Below, piece after piece: positions 54,761-64,000 of a stretch of 64,000 nucleotides of DNA (its first letter is position 1; every line of letters begins with the position of its first letter). The notes under the pieces are model-generated. The model was not told the DNA's origin. It worked only from the letters and a program-made list of their open reading frames with translations, and did not search any database. The translations under genes were made by a program, and so were the position numbers. The stretch covers positions 212,491 through 276,490 of the forward strand of contig NZ_QFRJ01000004.1 of the NCBI RefSeq assembly GCF_003143775.1, in the 5' to 3' direction. Source of the DNA: Brumimicrobium oceani (lineage in GTDB: Bacteria > Bacteroidota > Bacteroidia > Flavobacteriales_D > Crocinitomicaceae).

Positions 54761-55813
54761 CTAATTCCCCTTCTGTCCATGAAAGTGATTCCACCCCTGA
54801 GCTTTCAGCTGAATTGCCGCACCTTGCTTATCCACCAAATACAATCCTGAATCTTTAGCAGCGTAATGGCCAATTACTGTCATGTGCGGATTTCCTTTGA
54901 TTTTATCAAAATCTTCTTGTTTGATTGAGAATAGCAATTCATAATCTTCTCCTCCGTTTAAAACGCAAGTTGTTGGAGAAATATCAAAATCTATGGCCGT
55001 TGTAGAAACTGAAGTGTCTATGGGTAATTTTTCGTCATATATAACTGCTCCCAAATCAGATTGAGTACATAAATGGAATAATTCAGAGGCTAAACCATCC
55101 GAAACATCAATCATTGAAGTAGGTTTAACACCTAATTCAGCCAAGAATTTAACAATGTCTTTTCTTGCTTCGGGTTTCAATTGTCTTTCTAAAATATAGT
55201 CGAAACCATCTAAATCTGGTTGAATATCAGGATTTGCTTTGTAAACTGATTTTTCGCGTTCTAAAATTTGAAGTCCCATGTACGCAGCGCCTAAATCTCC
55301 AGTTACAACGATCAATTCATTTTCTTTCCCACCATTTCTGTACACAACATCTTCTTTTTTGGCAGTTCCAATAGCGGTAATTGAAATCATTAAACCGGAG
55401 ACAGAGGAAGTGGTGTCACCGCCTACCAAATCAACTTCGTATATGTCACAGGCTTTTTTTATTCCTTTATATAATTCTTCTAGCGCCTCTTTTGGAAAAC
55501 GGCTAGAGGCAGCAATTGTAACAGTGATTTGCTCAGCTGTTCCGTTCATTGCATAAATATCTGATAGATTGACAACAACGGCTTTATAGCCTAAATGCAT
55601 CAATGGTGTATACATTAAATTGAAGTGAATACCTTCAACCAATGCATCCGTAGAAACGAGCATTACGTTTTCGCCATCTTTTTCGATAACTGCTGCGTCG
55701 TCACCTACACCATAAATTGTAGACCCTCTTTTATTTTTAAAGTCCTTTGTTAACTCTTCAATTAAGCCAAATTCTCCAATGGATTCTAATGATGTTTTTT
55801 TCTCTTCGCTCAT
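54761..55813 (-). CDS. thiL: Thiamine-phosphate kinase, copy 2
   Basis: Identical to the 350-residue kinase at 28432-29484. Confidence 0.95.
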   Translation of the reverse strand: MSEEKKTSLESIGEFGLIEELTKDFKNKRGSTIYGVGDDAAVIEKDGENVMLVSTDALVEGIHFNLMYTPLMHLGYKAVVVNLSDIYAMNGTAEQITVTIAASSRFPKEALEELYKGIKKACDIYEVDLVGGDTTSSVSGLMISITAIGTAKKEDVVYRNGGKENELIVVTGDLGAAYMGLQILEREKSVYKANPDIQPDLDGFDYILERQLKPEARKDIVKFLAELGVKPTSMIDVSDGLASELFHLCTQSDLGAVIYDEKLPIDTSVSTTAIDFDISPTTCVLNGGEDYELLFSIKQEDFDKIKGNPHMTVIGHYAAKDSGLYLVDKQGAAIQLKAQGWNHFHGQKGN

Positions 55814-55817
55814 AATA

Positions 55818-56453
55818 CTATCGTTTCTTTTCTACCAGCGCAAAATTAAGTCCTTTATCGCGAATTTCTTGAATAATTGCGGGGATAATTTCTTTTATTT
55901 TGTGAATTGTTTTCTCGTTTTCGTGAAATACTAAAATATCTCTATCTCCCACTTGATTTTTAAGCTTTTGAATAAGTTCATTAGCTGAAATTGAAGAGTC
56001 AAAATCATAACTCATCCAACTCCACATCACAAGCTCTCCTTTTTTCAAGATATATTTCGCCTGTTTTTGAGTTAGATCGCCATAAGGAGGCCGAAACAGA
56101 TCGGAGTCTACCAAAGCGTTTGACTTTTCGAAATTACGCTTAAATTCTTGCCAATTGATTTTCTTTCCTGAAACATGATTGTAGCCATGGTGTCCAATTA
56201 AATGCCCTTCTTCCAATGCTCTTTTCAATAACTCAGGATGCTTTTCGATTTGCCTTCCTTGCCAAAAGAATGTGGCTTTAATGTGATTTGATTTTAAGAC
56301 GTCTAACAACCAAGGCGTAATTTCGGGATGTGGCCCGTCGTCGAATGTTAGACACACACTACCCTTCGTCCCAAACCAAATGCGGCGCGGAAAAATCCAC
56401 GCCACAATTTTTGGTATTTTATATATGTTTTTACTGATTTCCAGAATCGTCAC
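55818..56453 (-). CDS. Polysaccharide deacetylase (NodB/CE4 family), copy 2
   Basis: Identical to the protein at 29489-30124, with the same choice between GTG (56453) and a more distal ATG (56498). Confidence 0.88.
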   Translation of the reverse strand: MTILEISKNIYKIPKIVAWIFPRRIWFGTKGSVCLTFDDGPHPEITPWLLDVLKSNHIKATFFWQGRQIEKHPELLKRALEEGHLIGHHGYNHVSGKKINWQEFKRNFEKSNALVDSDLFRPPYGDLTQKQAKYILKKGELVMWSWMSYDFDSSISANELIQKLKNQVGDRDILVFHENEKTIHKIKEIIPAIIQEIRDKGLNFALVEKKR

Positions 56454-59400
56454 TTTGGAATCCGTTTTCAGTAAGCAAGGCGTTATAAAGTTTAGCAAAC
56501 TCTAAAGCCTCTTTTTCCATCGTCCTTACGCGGGTTCTACCTCCTCGAATAGCTTCCTTCACTTCTTTATTGCTAAGGTCTTCAACAATTTTACCTACAA
56601 CATCTCTCGTCAATTTCTGGTCAAGTTCATTTCCGAAATTAGCTGCTTCACTATCTGGTGAATTAACCACTACTTGAGCATAAACTTGCAGGAAGTTCAT
56701 TGCAAAAGAAATGAAATCTTGTTTGCTTTGGTAAGCTATTAAAGCATCACTGTGTTGGAAATAATTCATCATTGTTTCCAATTGAGCCATGTATTCAATT
56801 GCTAATTTTTCAGCAGATTCGTTCTTTCCAACTTGGAATAAAGCTTTAACATAATCTGGAACCGCACCATCAGAGTACACTTGTTCTCCATTAGGCAATC
56901 TACGTCCAGTTGCTCGCGGCTCTCCGAAGTCAAACACCTTGTCAATTGGCAACTTCTCTAGAGAATGATTAATTATGCTTTCAATTCTATCCGCATAGAA
57001 CTCTGTGTCTTTAAGATTAGAAGAGCTCGAAGCACCAGCATTTTTAGACAATTCATAGTCACTAATGTACTTAGAAACCAAATCAATGAAACTATTTCTA
57101 TACTGACTTGTGTGACGCCTTGTATAGTAATCTACCAGTACACCGTCCTCAGCGAGATTAGCGTAATCGTACTTATTAATAATGTTTTCATACATTAGGT
57201 CACGCACATAATCATTTGCTGCTTCTCTCTTAATAGGCGTCAAACCATGTACTTGTCCATAATTATGAACAATTCCTTGTCCGTATAGCGCTTTCGCCAC
57301 ATCGGAACCTCCTGGACTAGAGAAATAAATTCCTCGTTTCCAATCGAAGTTAGCCAAAATATCCATCATCATCACTTCTTCACGGCTTAATCCTCGCACA
57401 TCAGAATTGAACATTCCTCCTTTTCTAAAGTTGAAACGCAATTCGCTCTCTGCTTGATCAACGTACTCCTCTGAAATAATTCCTGCCTCAACTGCATTTT
57501 CAACATTAACTGGAAGAACAAAACCTGATGCAGGGAAATATCTAAATGTTCTGCCTCCTGGTTGAGACATCATGTTTGCGTCATCTCTCACAAACTCCAT
57601 TGCATAATCGAGAGGCAAGAAATCCCAAGATTGCGTCCATGTAATTGCAGCGTTTTCCAATTGCTTCAATAAATTTTCATCAGCAGAAATCAAATTATTC
57701 CCTACGTCACTAAAAATTTTACGAATAATCAAATCAATTCTTACATAGTCCTCATAACCCGGATTAGCGATTGGCGCTTCTAATTCTGCCTTTACCTTTT
57801 GAAGAATATCAGCTGCCTTTTCATTATTTGGAGTCATGGCCTGCGTAGACGCCGCCAATCCTCTTCTAATTTGAGAAAGTGCACTTTTAAACAACTGCGG
57901 ATTTCCTTCAATTTTCTTTTTAATCACCTCATTCGCCTTTTCTGTAGACAGGTTTCTTTTATAAATTTCGTAATCTAAGAATAGCACATAATCTGTATTT
58001 CCTGCACCCATCAAAATTTGATCTTCTCTGAACTTAATAGGTAAAGGGTCAGATTCATAAGCGCGCATCTTCATTTGGTTAGAGTACCAATCTGTTTGCA
58101 TTAAAGAGAGGTTAGCCACACGCACATCGGTACGGAGCCCTTCAACCTCTTGTAAATACCATAATGGGAAAGTATCGTTATCCCCATTCGTATAAACAAT
58201 AGAATTTGGCGACAACCCAATTAAATAATTATAGGCTAAAGAACGCGCTGGAGAGCGATTACTCCTATCGTGGCCTTCCCAACCTTGCACACCAAGGAGC
58301 ATAGGTGCCGAAATTCCTAATAAAATAGCAAATCCTGCTGCACCTACTTTTGGCGCATTAATTTTTCGGAGCATAGTCATGGCGAGCATTGCTCCACCTC
58401 CAATTCCACCAATAATTAATATTGAAGCAGTCGCAGGCATTCCTCTGTTCGCACTCATGTCCACGATAAGACATAAGAAAACTAACCCGGCATAACTGAT
58501 TCCTAACTTTTTGTAATCGGATTTACCAAAAGACCTAAATGCTTCATACAGCCCGTACACACCAAGTCCTATCCAAATGGCAAAGGTGTAAAACGAAGCA
58601 GCGTAAGCATAATCTCGTTCACGCGGTTCAAATGTTTTTTGATTCAGATAGATTACAATTGCTAAACCTGTTAACAAGAATAAAATTCCAACTACGATAC
58701 CATCTTTTGGTGCTTTTAGGAAGTGGAAGAACATTCCAATCAAACCTAAAATAAGCGGGATGTAATAAAATTTGGCATTACTTGGATTGTGTTGTGTGTA
58801 ATAAGGTGCGTTTTCACCTTGCGCTCCCAGCCGGGCTTCATCCACTACATTAAATCCGGAGAGCCAGTTTCCTCTAAATTCATCTCCATGTCCTTGAATA
58901 TCGTTTTGACGTCCAGAGAAATTCCACATAAAATACCTCCAATACATCCAATCTACTTGGTAATTTACAAAATAGGTAATGTTATTTCCAAAGGTTGGCA
59001 ATGGTCTTCCGTCTTCCCCTAGTTGACTCGGTGGCACCTTTCGACTAGGATCGTAACCCGACCAATTTTTATACCCTCGAATTTTCTGTTCACTCATGCG
59101 ATCAAACATCCTAGGGAACAAGGTATTCTGAGTGTAGACAGGGACTTGGTTTTCAATTGCGCCCGCGTTAATCATGAAATACTTTTCATCCATAGTGTAG
59201 TTCTGTCCACTATTTTTGATGTAGTTTTCCGCCAGCTCTTTGTCTTTAAATGAAATAATATCTGTTCCAGAACTAGTTGAAACAACCCATCTTCTGTCAT
59301 AGTTTGGTGATCTATCCTTAAACTCGCTTTGTTTGGCTGGTTTAGAATTAAAATACTCACCATAAAGAATAGGCCAAGAACCGTATTGCTCACGCTTTAG

Positions 59401-60423
59401 GAATGCATGAAGAGTTACTAAATTTTCTGGATTGTTTTCATCCAAGGGTGGGTTTGCATTGGATCGAATGACAATCGTTGCAAAAGATCCATATCCAATA
59501 AAGAGCATAATTAAACCAAGGATGACTGTATTCCCTAACTTGTATCCTTTGTTTCTGGTGAAATACAATCCACCCACTAAGATTCCGACTAAAAGAATAA
59601 AAAAGAATGCCGCGCCCACTCCAAAAGGAAGTCCGAGAGAATTCACAAAGAAAATCTCCATTTTAGACGCCAATGCAATAGTTCCTGGAATTACACCATT
59701 TTGTATAAAACCAAGGGCTAAAACTCCTGCTATACCCGTAATTAAGAAAGTCTTAAGGTTACTTTTAGGGTACAACTGATGCGATATAACGTAGGCAATG
59801 GCAGGTAAAACAAGTAAACCTAACAAGTGAACTCCGATTGCTAATCCGAATAGGAACATGATTAATACCATCCACCTTAAAGGACGAATTTCAGGACTTA
59901 ACTGCCCACGTTTAATCATTGTCATTTCCTCATCCCACTTCAACACTGCCCAAAAAATAACCGCAGTAAACAAAGATGACATTGCATACACTTCACCTTC
60001 AACCGCTGAAAACCAAAATGATTCGGTAAAAGTGTAAGCCATTGCTCCAACAAAACCAGAACCTAAAATTGCGATTTTTTGTCCGTTAGACATTTCATCA
60101 CCATCCTTTTCAGCGATTTTTTTACCCAACTTAGTAATTGACCAAAACAAGAAAAGAATAGTTAAAGAACTACTCAGCGCTGACATTCGGTTGATCCATA
60201 AAGCTACATCAGCTTCAGATCCTGCAAAAAGAGAAAATACTCTCCCGATAAGCATAAAGAAGGGCGCACCCGGTGGGTGACCAACTTCCAACTTATAGGC
60301 TGCGGTGATATATTCCCCACAATCCCACAAAGAGGCAGTATCTTCAACGGTAATAAAGTAAACGATTGTCGCAATTAAGAATGACAACCATCCAATAGAA
60401 ATGTCTAACTTTTTATAGTTCAT
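56431..60423 (-). CDS. DUF2723 family membrane protein, copy 2
   Basis: Identical over all 1330 residues to the protein at 30102-34094. Absence of any change over 4 kb argues for a very recent duplication or an artefact. Confidence 0.9.
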   Translation of the reverse strand: MNYKKLDISIGWLSFLIATIVYFITVEDTASLWDCGEYITAAYKLEVGHPPGAPFFMLIGRVFSLFAGSEADVALWINRMSALSSSLTILFLFWSITKLGKKIAEKDGDEMSNGQKIAILGSGFVGAMAYTFTESFWFSAVEGEVYAMSSLFTAVIFWAVLKWDEEMTMIKRGQLSPEIRPLRWMVLIMFLFGLAIGVHLLGLLVLPAIAYVISHQLYPKSNLKTFLITGIAGVLALGFIQNGVIPGTIALASKMEIFFVNSLGLPFGVGAAFFFILLVGILVGGLYFTRNKGYKLGNTVILGLIMLFIGYGSFATIVIRSNANPPLDENNPENLVTLHAFLKREQYGSWPILYGEYFNSKPAKQSEFKDRSPNYDRRWVVSTSSGTDIISFKDKELAENYIKNSGQNYTMDEKYFMINAGAIENQVPVYTQNTLFPRMFDRMSEQKIRGYKNWSGYDPSRKVPPSQLGEDGRPLPTFGNNITYFVNYQVDWMYWRYFMWNFSGRQNDIQGHGDEFRGNWLSGFNVVDEARLGAQGENAPYYTQHNPSNAKFYYIPLILGLIGMFFHFLKAPKDGIVVGILFLLTGLAIVIYLNQKTFEPRERDYAYAASFYTFAIWIGLGVYGLYEAFRSFGKSDYKKLGISYAGLVFLCLIVDMSANRGMPATASILIIGGIGGGAMLAMTMLRKINAPKVGAAGFAILLGISAPMLLGVQGWEGHDRSNRSPARSLAYNYLIGLSPNSIVYTNGDNDTFPLWYLQEVEGLRTDVRVANLSLMQTDWYSNQMKMRAYESDPLPIKFREDQILMGAGNTDYVLFLDYEIYKRNLSTEKANEVIKKKIEGNPQLFKSALSQIRRGLAASTQAMTPNNEKAADILQKVKAELEAPIANPGYEDYVRIDLIIRKIFSDVGNNLISADENLLKQLENAAITWTQSWDFLPLDYAMEFVRDDANMMSQPGGRTFRYFPASGFVLPVNVENAVEAGIISEEYVDQAESELRFNFRKGGMFNSDVRGLSREEVMMMDILANFDWKRGIYFSSPGGSDVAKALYGQGIVHNYGQVHGLTPIKREAANDYVRDLMYENIINKYDYANLAEDGVLVDYYTRRHTSQYRNSFIDLVSKYISDYELSKNAGASSSSNLKDTEFYADRIESIINHSLEKLPIDKVFDFGEPRATGRRLPNGEQVYSDGAVPDYVKALFQVGKNESAEKLAIEYMAQLETMMNYFQHSDALIAYQSKQDFISFAMNFLQVYAQVVVNSPDSEAANFGNELDQKLTRDVVGKIVEDLSNKEVKEAIRGGRTRVRTMEKEALEFAKLYNALLTENGFQSDDSGNQ

Positions 60424-60645
60424 AGTGTAAATTTGAATCGCACGAAGTTAATAATATTCAGTTTGCGAACGAAAATATGCATCTTAAAATTATAAATAGG
60501 CAACATTATTTCATTTTAACACAAATAAAACCCGTTAAAAGTATCTCAATAGGCTATCTCCTCTAAAATCAGTAAAAAAATAGAGCATCTATACTATTGA
60601 AAATCAATTCTGAAAAAAATATCAAAAAATTTATCTCAAAAGTCC

Positions 60646-60675
60646 TTGTCATTACATAAAAAGTTTATAAATTTG
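60646..60675 (+). promoter_or_regulatory. Promoter for tRNA-Gln, copy 2
   Basis: Same TTG - 19 bases - TAAATTTG arrangement as at 34317-34346. Confidence 0.72.
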
Positions 60676-60717
60676 CACTCGCAGAAAGCCAAACGGGTTT
60701 TCAAATTGTTTAAAAAT

Positions 60718-60790
60718 TGTCCCATGGTGTAATTGGCAACACGTCTGTTTTTGGTACAGAAGAGTCTAGGTTCGAGACCTAGTGGGACAA
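60718..60790 (+). tRNA. tRNA-Gln (TTG), copy 2
   Basis: Base-for-base identical to the tRNA at 34389-34461. Confidence 0.94.
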
Positions 60791-60792
60791 CT

Positions 60793-60820
60793 AAAAGCCT
60801 CTCATTCGAGAGGCTTTTTT
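60793..60820 (+). terminator. Terminator after tRNA-Gln, copy 2
   Basis: Same hairpin as at 34464-34491. Confidence 0.9.
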
Positions 60821-60902
60821 CATTAAATACCATCAAATATAATGGTTTGCGTGATTTAACCATTTCTTAGAACAACATCAAATAACAAAGAAAATTACAA
60901 CA

Positions 60903-61029
60903 ATTCGGTTAACAAGAGTTTGTTGTAGTTTTGTTAACCGAATGACATCTAGATGCCCATTGTTATTATCTGTATAGACATTTATGTTTTTGAGATTCAC
61001 TAAAGAAACAAATGTATAACGGTTAACAA
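60903..61029. promoter_or_regulatory. Three CGGTTAACAA sites upstream of the integrase, copy 2
   Basis: Same two inverted sites and one direct site as in copy 1 (60906-60915, 60931-60940, 61020-61029). Confidence 0.6.
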
Positions 61030-61037
61030 TTTCTAAG

Positions 61038-62333
61038 ATGAAAAACTCAAAGGTTAATTCATTCTCTACTTTATTGTGGGGAAACAAAAATCGAATTAAT
61101 AAATCAGGAGAAATCCCGATTTATTTAAGAATCACTGTAAACGGCAAAAGAGCCGAAATCTCAACAAATCGTTTTGTTGACAAAAACGCCTGGTTACCTA
61201 GTGCTCAAAGAGTAAAAGATAAAGCCAAAGGCGCTATTCAAATAAATGGTTATCTCGACATGTTGAGAGGAAAGGTTCTTGAAGCTTACAACAAGCTTTT
61301 AGCAGCAAATGATGAAATTACTGCTAAAAAAATCAAGTCTATAGTAGCAGGCAAACCAATACAATCAAAAACAACCCAAAAAACCATCCTGGATGCCTTA
61401 GACTACCACAACAAAAAAATGGAAGAAAAGGTCACGATAGGTCAAACGGCAAAAAAAACATACACGCGCTACGTAATTACTAAGAAGAAAGTCGTAGCCT
61501 TTATGAAGCATCAGTATAAAATAAAAGACAAGCCATTGTCAGAGCTTCGCTTGCGCTTCGTCACCGAGTTTGAGCATTATCTGCTTACGCAAGATAATCT
61601 GCATACAAACACAGCACACAAGTACATTAAAAACCTAAAAACGGTAATGAATATGTCAGTTGGCTTAGACTGGATTTCTTCAAACCCATTTAACAACTTT
61701 CGTTGTAGCTACATCGCTCCTAAAAGAGAAGTGCTTACTCAAGAAGAAGTAGACAGAATTAGATTTAAGAATATTTCTATAAAACGATTAGCTGAGGTTC
61801 GTGATGTTTTCAAATTCTGTTGTTACACTGGTTTCGCGTATGCAGACATATACGAATTTGAATATGATGCAATCATTAAAGGAATAGATGGTGGATCCTG
61901 GCTTAAAACAAATCGTAAAAAAACAGGCGTAAAAGAAAGTGTTCCTTTACTTCCAGTGGCTCTTGAAATTATACAGAAATATAGAGAACATCCATACTGC
62001 TTGAACAAAAATAGATTGCTTCCAGTAAACAGTAATCAACGATACAACGGCTATTTGAAAGAAATTGCGGATATATGCAGTATCAATAAAAAAATCACTT
62101 CGCATATTGCTCGTCATACCTTTGCCACTAAAATCACATTATCCAATGGCGTACCCATTGAAACAGTAAGTTCAATGCTTGGCCATAGTTCTATTCGCAC
62201 TACTCAAATTTATGCTAAAGTCATTGAGAGCGAAACGAAAGCAACTAACAATTTTAAATATTCTTGTGTCATTGGAATAATAATAAATAAAGGGAAACAA
62301 ACTTACGCTTATTGCTCTCTTATTGAAAGATAA
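61038..62333 (+). CDS. Tyrosine recombinase, copy 2
   Basis: Identical to the 431-residue protein at 34709-36004, including the alanine in place of the first catalytic arginine and the unusual C-terminal tail. Confidence 0.88.
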   Translation: MKNSKVNSFSTLLWGNKNRINKSGEIPIYLRITVNGKRAEISTNRFVDKNAWLPSAQRVKDKAKGAIQINGYLDMLRGKVLEAYNKLLAANDEITAKKIKSIVAGKPIQSKTTQKTILDALDYHNKKMEEKVTIGQTAKKTYTRYVITKKKVVAFMKHQYKIKDKPLSELRLRFVTEFEHYLLTQDNLHTNTAHKYIKNLKTVMNMSVGLDWISSNPFNNFRCSYIAPKREVLTQEEVDRIRFKNISIKRLAEVRDVFKFCCYTGFAYADIYEFEYDAIIKGIDGGSWLKTNRKKTGVKESVPLLPVALEIIQKYREHPYCLNKNRLLPVNSNQRYNGYLKEIADICSINKKITSHIARHTFATKITLSNGVPIETVSSMLGHSSIRTTQIYAKVIESETKATNNFKYSCVIGIIINKGKQTYAYCSLIER

Positions 62334-62362
62334 AACATCTTTCAATTAAACTTTTCAAATTT

Positions 62363-63091
62363 CTAGTGGGCAAAATAAATAGTAGCACCTATTCTAAATT
62401 GAGGAATCAAATAATCTCTAGGCATCTCAAAATGAACAACATTTTCATTAGGCTCTGGGACAGGTTCGGCTTCTTTAGGGTACTTTTGAATGTCTGTAAG
62501 TTCAATAATATAATCCATCCCTATTTCACCAAAAAGCTTTATTCCAAGCCTTTCTGTTGCCATAGCTTTTAGAGATATTCTACCTTGAACTCCTGTGACC
62601 AAATATTCTCTTTTATTATCAATTGTTATCTCACTTTTAACCGGAGGATGAAGATACGACATATTATGTGGAGAGGCATTATTATAGAAGGCCTCATATG
62701 TGTTTCCTCTAACCTTCTCGCTTTGTGCTAGGTAGCCCAGTATTCCTTCAACAGCCCAACTGAAATTTGACGCTCCAATTTGGAACTCTGGTCCAATGGT
62801 TAGTCTAGTTTGCAAATCTCGTTGAGTTAAGTTAGATTCCTCAAAGTAAATCTCTGAGGTTGAGGTTGATTGGTAAAACCTACGGTCCCAAAGACTTTCT
62901 CTAATATCCCAACCTTGGGAAAGTCTAAAATTTATCGAGCGCTTTTCCTTTAGGGCTAATTTATAATTCAAAAACAATCGATGATCTGAATCGGTTGTTA
63001 AACCAATTCCTATTTCATTCAAATTTTGAGCCTCACCACCCAACGAAATAAACATTCCGATAACTAGAGTAAACAAGCTTAATTTATTCAT
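62363..63091 (-). CDS. Small secreted beta-barrel candidate, copy 2
   Basis: Identical to the protein at 36034-36762, starting at the ATG that exposes the signal peptide. Confidence 0.78.
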   Translation of the reverse strand: MNKLSLFTLVIGMFISLGGEAQNLNEIGIGLTTDSDHRLFLNYKLALKEKRSINFRLSQGWDIRESLWDRRFYQSTSTSEIYFEESNLTQRDLQTRLTIGPEFQIGASNFSWAVEGILGYLAQSEKVRGNTYEAFYNNASPHNMSYLHPPVKSEITIDNKREYLVTGVQGRISLKAMATERLGIKLFGEIGMDYIIELTDIQKYPKEAEPVPEPNENVVHFEMPRDYLIPQFRIGATIYFAH

Positions 63092-63540
63092 GCCTTTTCT
63101 TGATTTTTTGATTCTTACCAAGACTTCAACGTTCCAGTCACTAAACATATTACATGAGTGCTTACCCTATTTATCTGAAAAACAGATTCTATAACATTCC
63201 ACTCTGGTAACAAAAGAATACCTCAGAGCTTATATAGATTCAACCAATTCTGTTATTCATACGGATATAGGCAATGCATCAATAGAAGTGCTTGATATAA
63301 TTTATGGTGACACTACATACTAAGAAAAGTAAAAACTGATTAAAAACAAAAAAGGGAACAAACGAGCGTTCATTCCCTTTTTAACCTAACCTAAACACCT
63401 AAATCGAGACCAATATATAAGTTTTAAATTAAGTGGCAAAGGAATAATGATATTTGTGTCATGTTAGTCTAAATTGCCTTATTAAAACAGATATATCTGC
63501 TAAAACAATTAAATTTCAAGAATCAATCTTTCTATGTTAG
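63092..63540. other. Stretch with gene fragment and terminator, copy 2
   Basis: Repeat of 36763-37211. The protein-like fragment is at 63195-63323 and the terminator hairpin at 63349-63382. Confidence 0.5.
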
Positions 63541-63729
63541 TTAACCATTGGAAACTGAATCGAAAAAACTAAATCCCTCAGAAATCACTCTACTTTTATC
63601 TTTGAGCATTAACTCCTTAACTCTCTCAGGTGTTTTTCTCCATAATTCAGGAGAGATATAAACATTCGTTCCCTGAGAAAGAATGACTTCAGTAATTATT
63701 CTAACTTTATCATTAAGGTTGACAAACAT
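63541..63729 (-). CDS. Small protein of unknown function, copy 2
   Basis: Identical to the 62-residue frame at 37212-37400. Here its divergent neighbour is intact up to the window end. Confidence 0.45.
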   Translation of the reverse strand: MFVNLNDKVRIITEVILSQGTNVYISPELWRKTPERVKELMLKDKSRVISEGFSFFDSVSNG

Positions 63730-63735
63730 TAATTG

Positions 63736-64000
63736 ATGAGTAATAAGTTTAAAATAGGATACATTATTTTCATATTTACTTTATCAGCTCTTGTTGGCAG
63801 TCAGTTTTTTGTGAAAGATAAAATATTGAATGGACTCGACAATTTAAACTATGTAAAAGGGCAAATTGAGTACTATCAATCTAAACCAAGTCCAATAGAT
63901 GAAACGGATGAGATCAGAAAGGTTTTACACATCAAATTAAAGAATTCAAGTAGAGTTTACAGAGATGGTTTTGCGTTATTGTCAGCCCTTGATAAAAACA
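63736..64000 (+). CDS. Single-TM protein of unknown function, 5' part
   Basis: This is the original form of the gene truncated at 37407-37652. It begins with a TM helix (about 6-24) followed by VKGQIEYYQSKPSPIDETDE and continues beyond the duplication end with LSALDKN, running off the window with the frame open. At least 88 residues are present. The N-terminal TM with a charged external part suggests a membrane-anchored protein; no family is recognised. Confidence 0.6.
   Translation, partial: MSNKFKIGYIIFIFTLSALVGSQFFVKDKILNGLDNLNYVKGQIEYYQSKPSPIDETDEIRKVLHIKLKNSSRVYRDGFALLSALDKN

Larger units (their letters stand above)
37651..63979. repeat. 26,329-bp tandem duplication, copy 2
   Basis: Exact repeat of 11322-37650 in the same orientation. 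It diverges from copy 1 at 63980, where T replaces the A found at 37651 and unique sequence resumes. No differences between the copies were found in any protein or in the intergenic segments compared. Confidence 0.97.

Overview
The window comes from an AT-rich genome of a Bacteroidota bacterium, most likely a member of the Flavobacteriales. The evidence is a type IX secretion sorting tail on a surface protein, DUF2723 and DUF5686 proteins, a coaX / outer-membrane protein / TPR / lptC operon, a SufA-B-C-D-T iron-sulfur set, and several Bacteroidota-type promoters with the -7 box TAnnTTTG. I cannot name the species.

Layout. Positions 1-2.0 kb hold the end of sucA and all of sucB (2-oxoglutarate dehydrogenase E1 and E2). 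Positions 2.1-8.4 kb form a loose, accessory-looking region. It contains two paralogous secreted proteins on the minus strand that bracket a set of plus-strand genes: an unknown gene whose signal peptide is cut by a stop codon, a DUF2281/PIN-domain toxin-antitoxin pair, a short gene remnant and an M61-like secreted metallopeptidase. This region also has long non-coding stretches, a strong hairpin and a 25-bp dispersed repeat. A large DUF5686 outer-membrane protein follows at 8.4-10.9 kb.

The dominant feature is an exact head-to-tail duplication of 26,329 bp. Copy 1 is 11322-37650 and copy 2 is 37651-63979; unique sequence resumes for the last 21 bases. Each copy carries, in order: the lptC/TPR/OMP/coaX operon, tRNA-Phe, a GLUG-repeat T9SS cargo protein, a CsbD-like protein, a CbpA-type DnaJ with its modulator CbpM, a DUF2490 protein, a lipoprotein beta-carbonic anhydrase, a MarC protein, Mn-type superoxide dismutase, sufD/sufC/sufB/sufA on the minus strand facing away from sufT, ddl, thiL, a polysaccharide deacetylase, a 1330-residue DUF2723 protein, tRNA-Gln, a tyrosine recombinase and a small secreted beta-barrel candidate. 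All translated products of the two copies are identical, and every intergenic stretch I compared is identical.

The duplication joint at 37650/37651 has only 3 bp (TAT) of shared sequence between the two parental ends. It truncates one gene on each side: a small membrane protein downstream of lptC, and a plus-strand single-TM protein. One intact copy of the first remains at 11260-11481; the second continues past the window end. The unit holds housekeeping genes, so it does not look like a mobile element, although an integrase gene lies about 1.6 kb from its right end. It is either a very recent tandem amplification or an assembly artefact, and the sequence alone cannot separate these. I saw no CRISPR array, phage structural module, biosynthetic cluster or clearly new multigene system.
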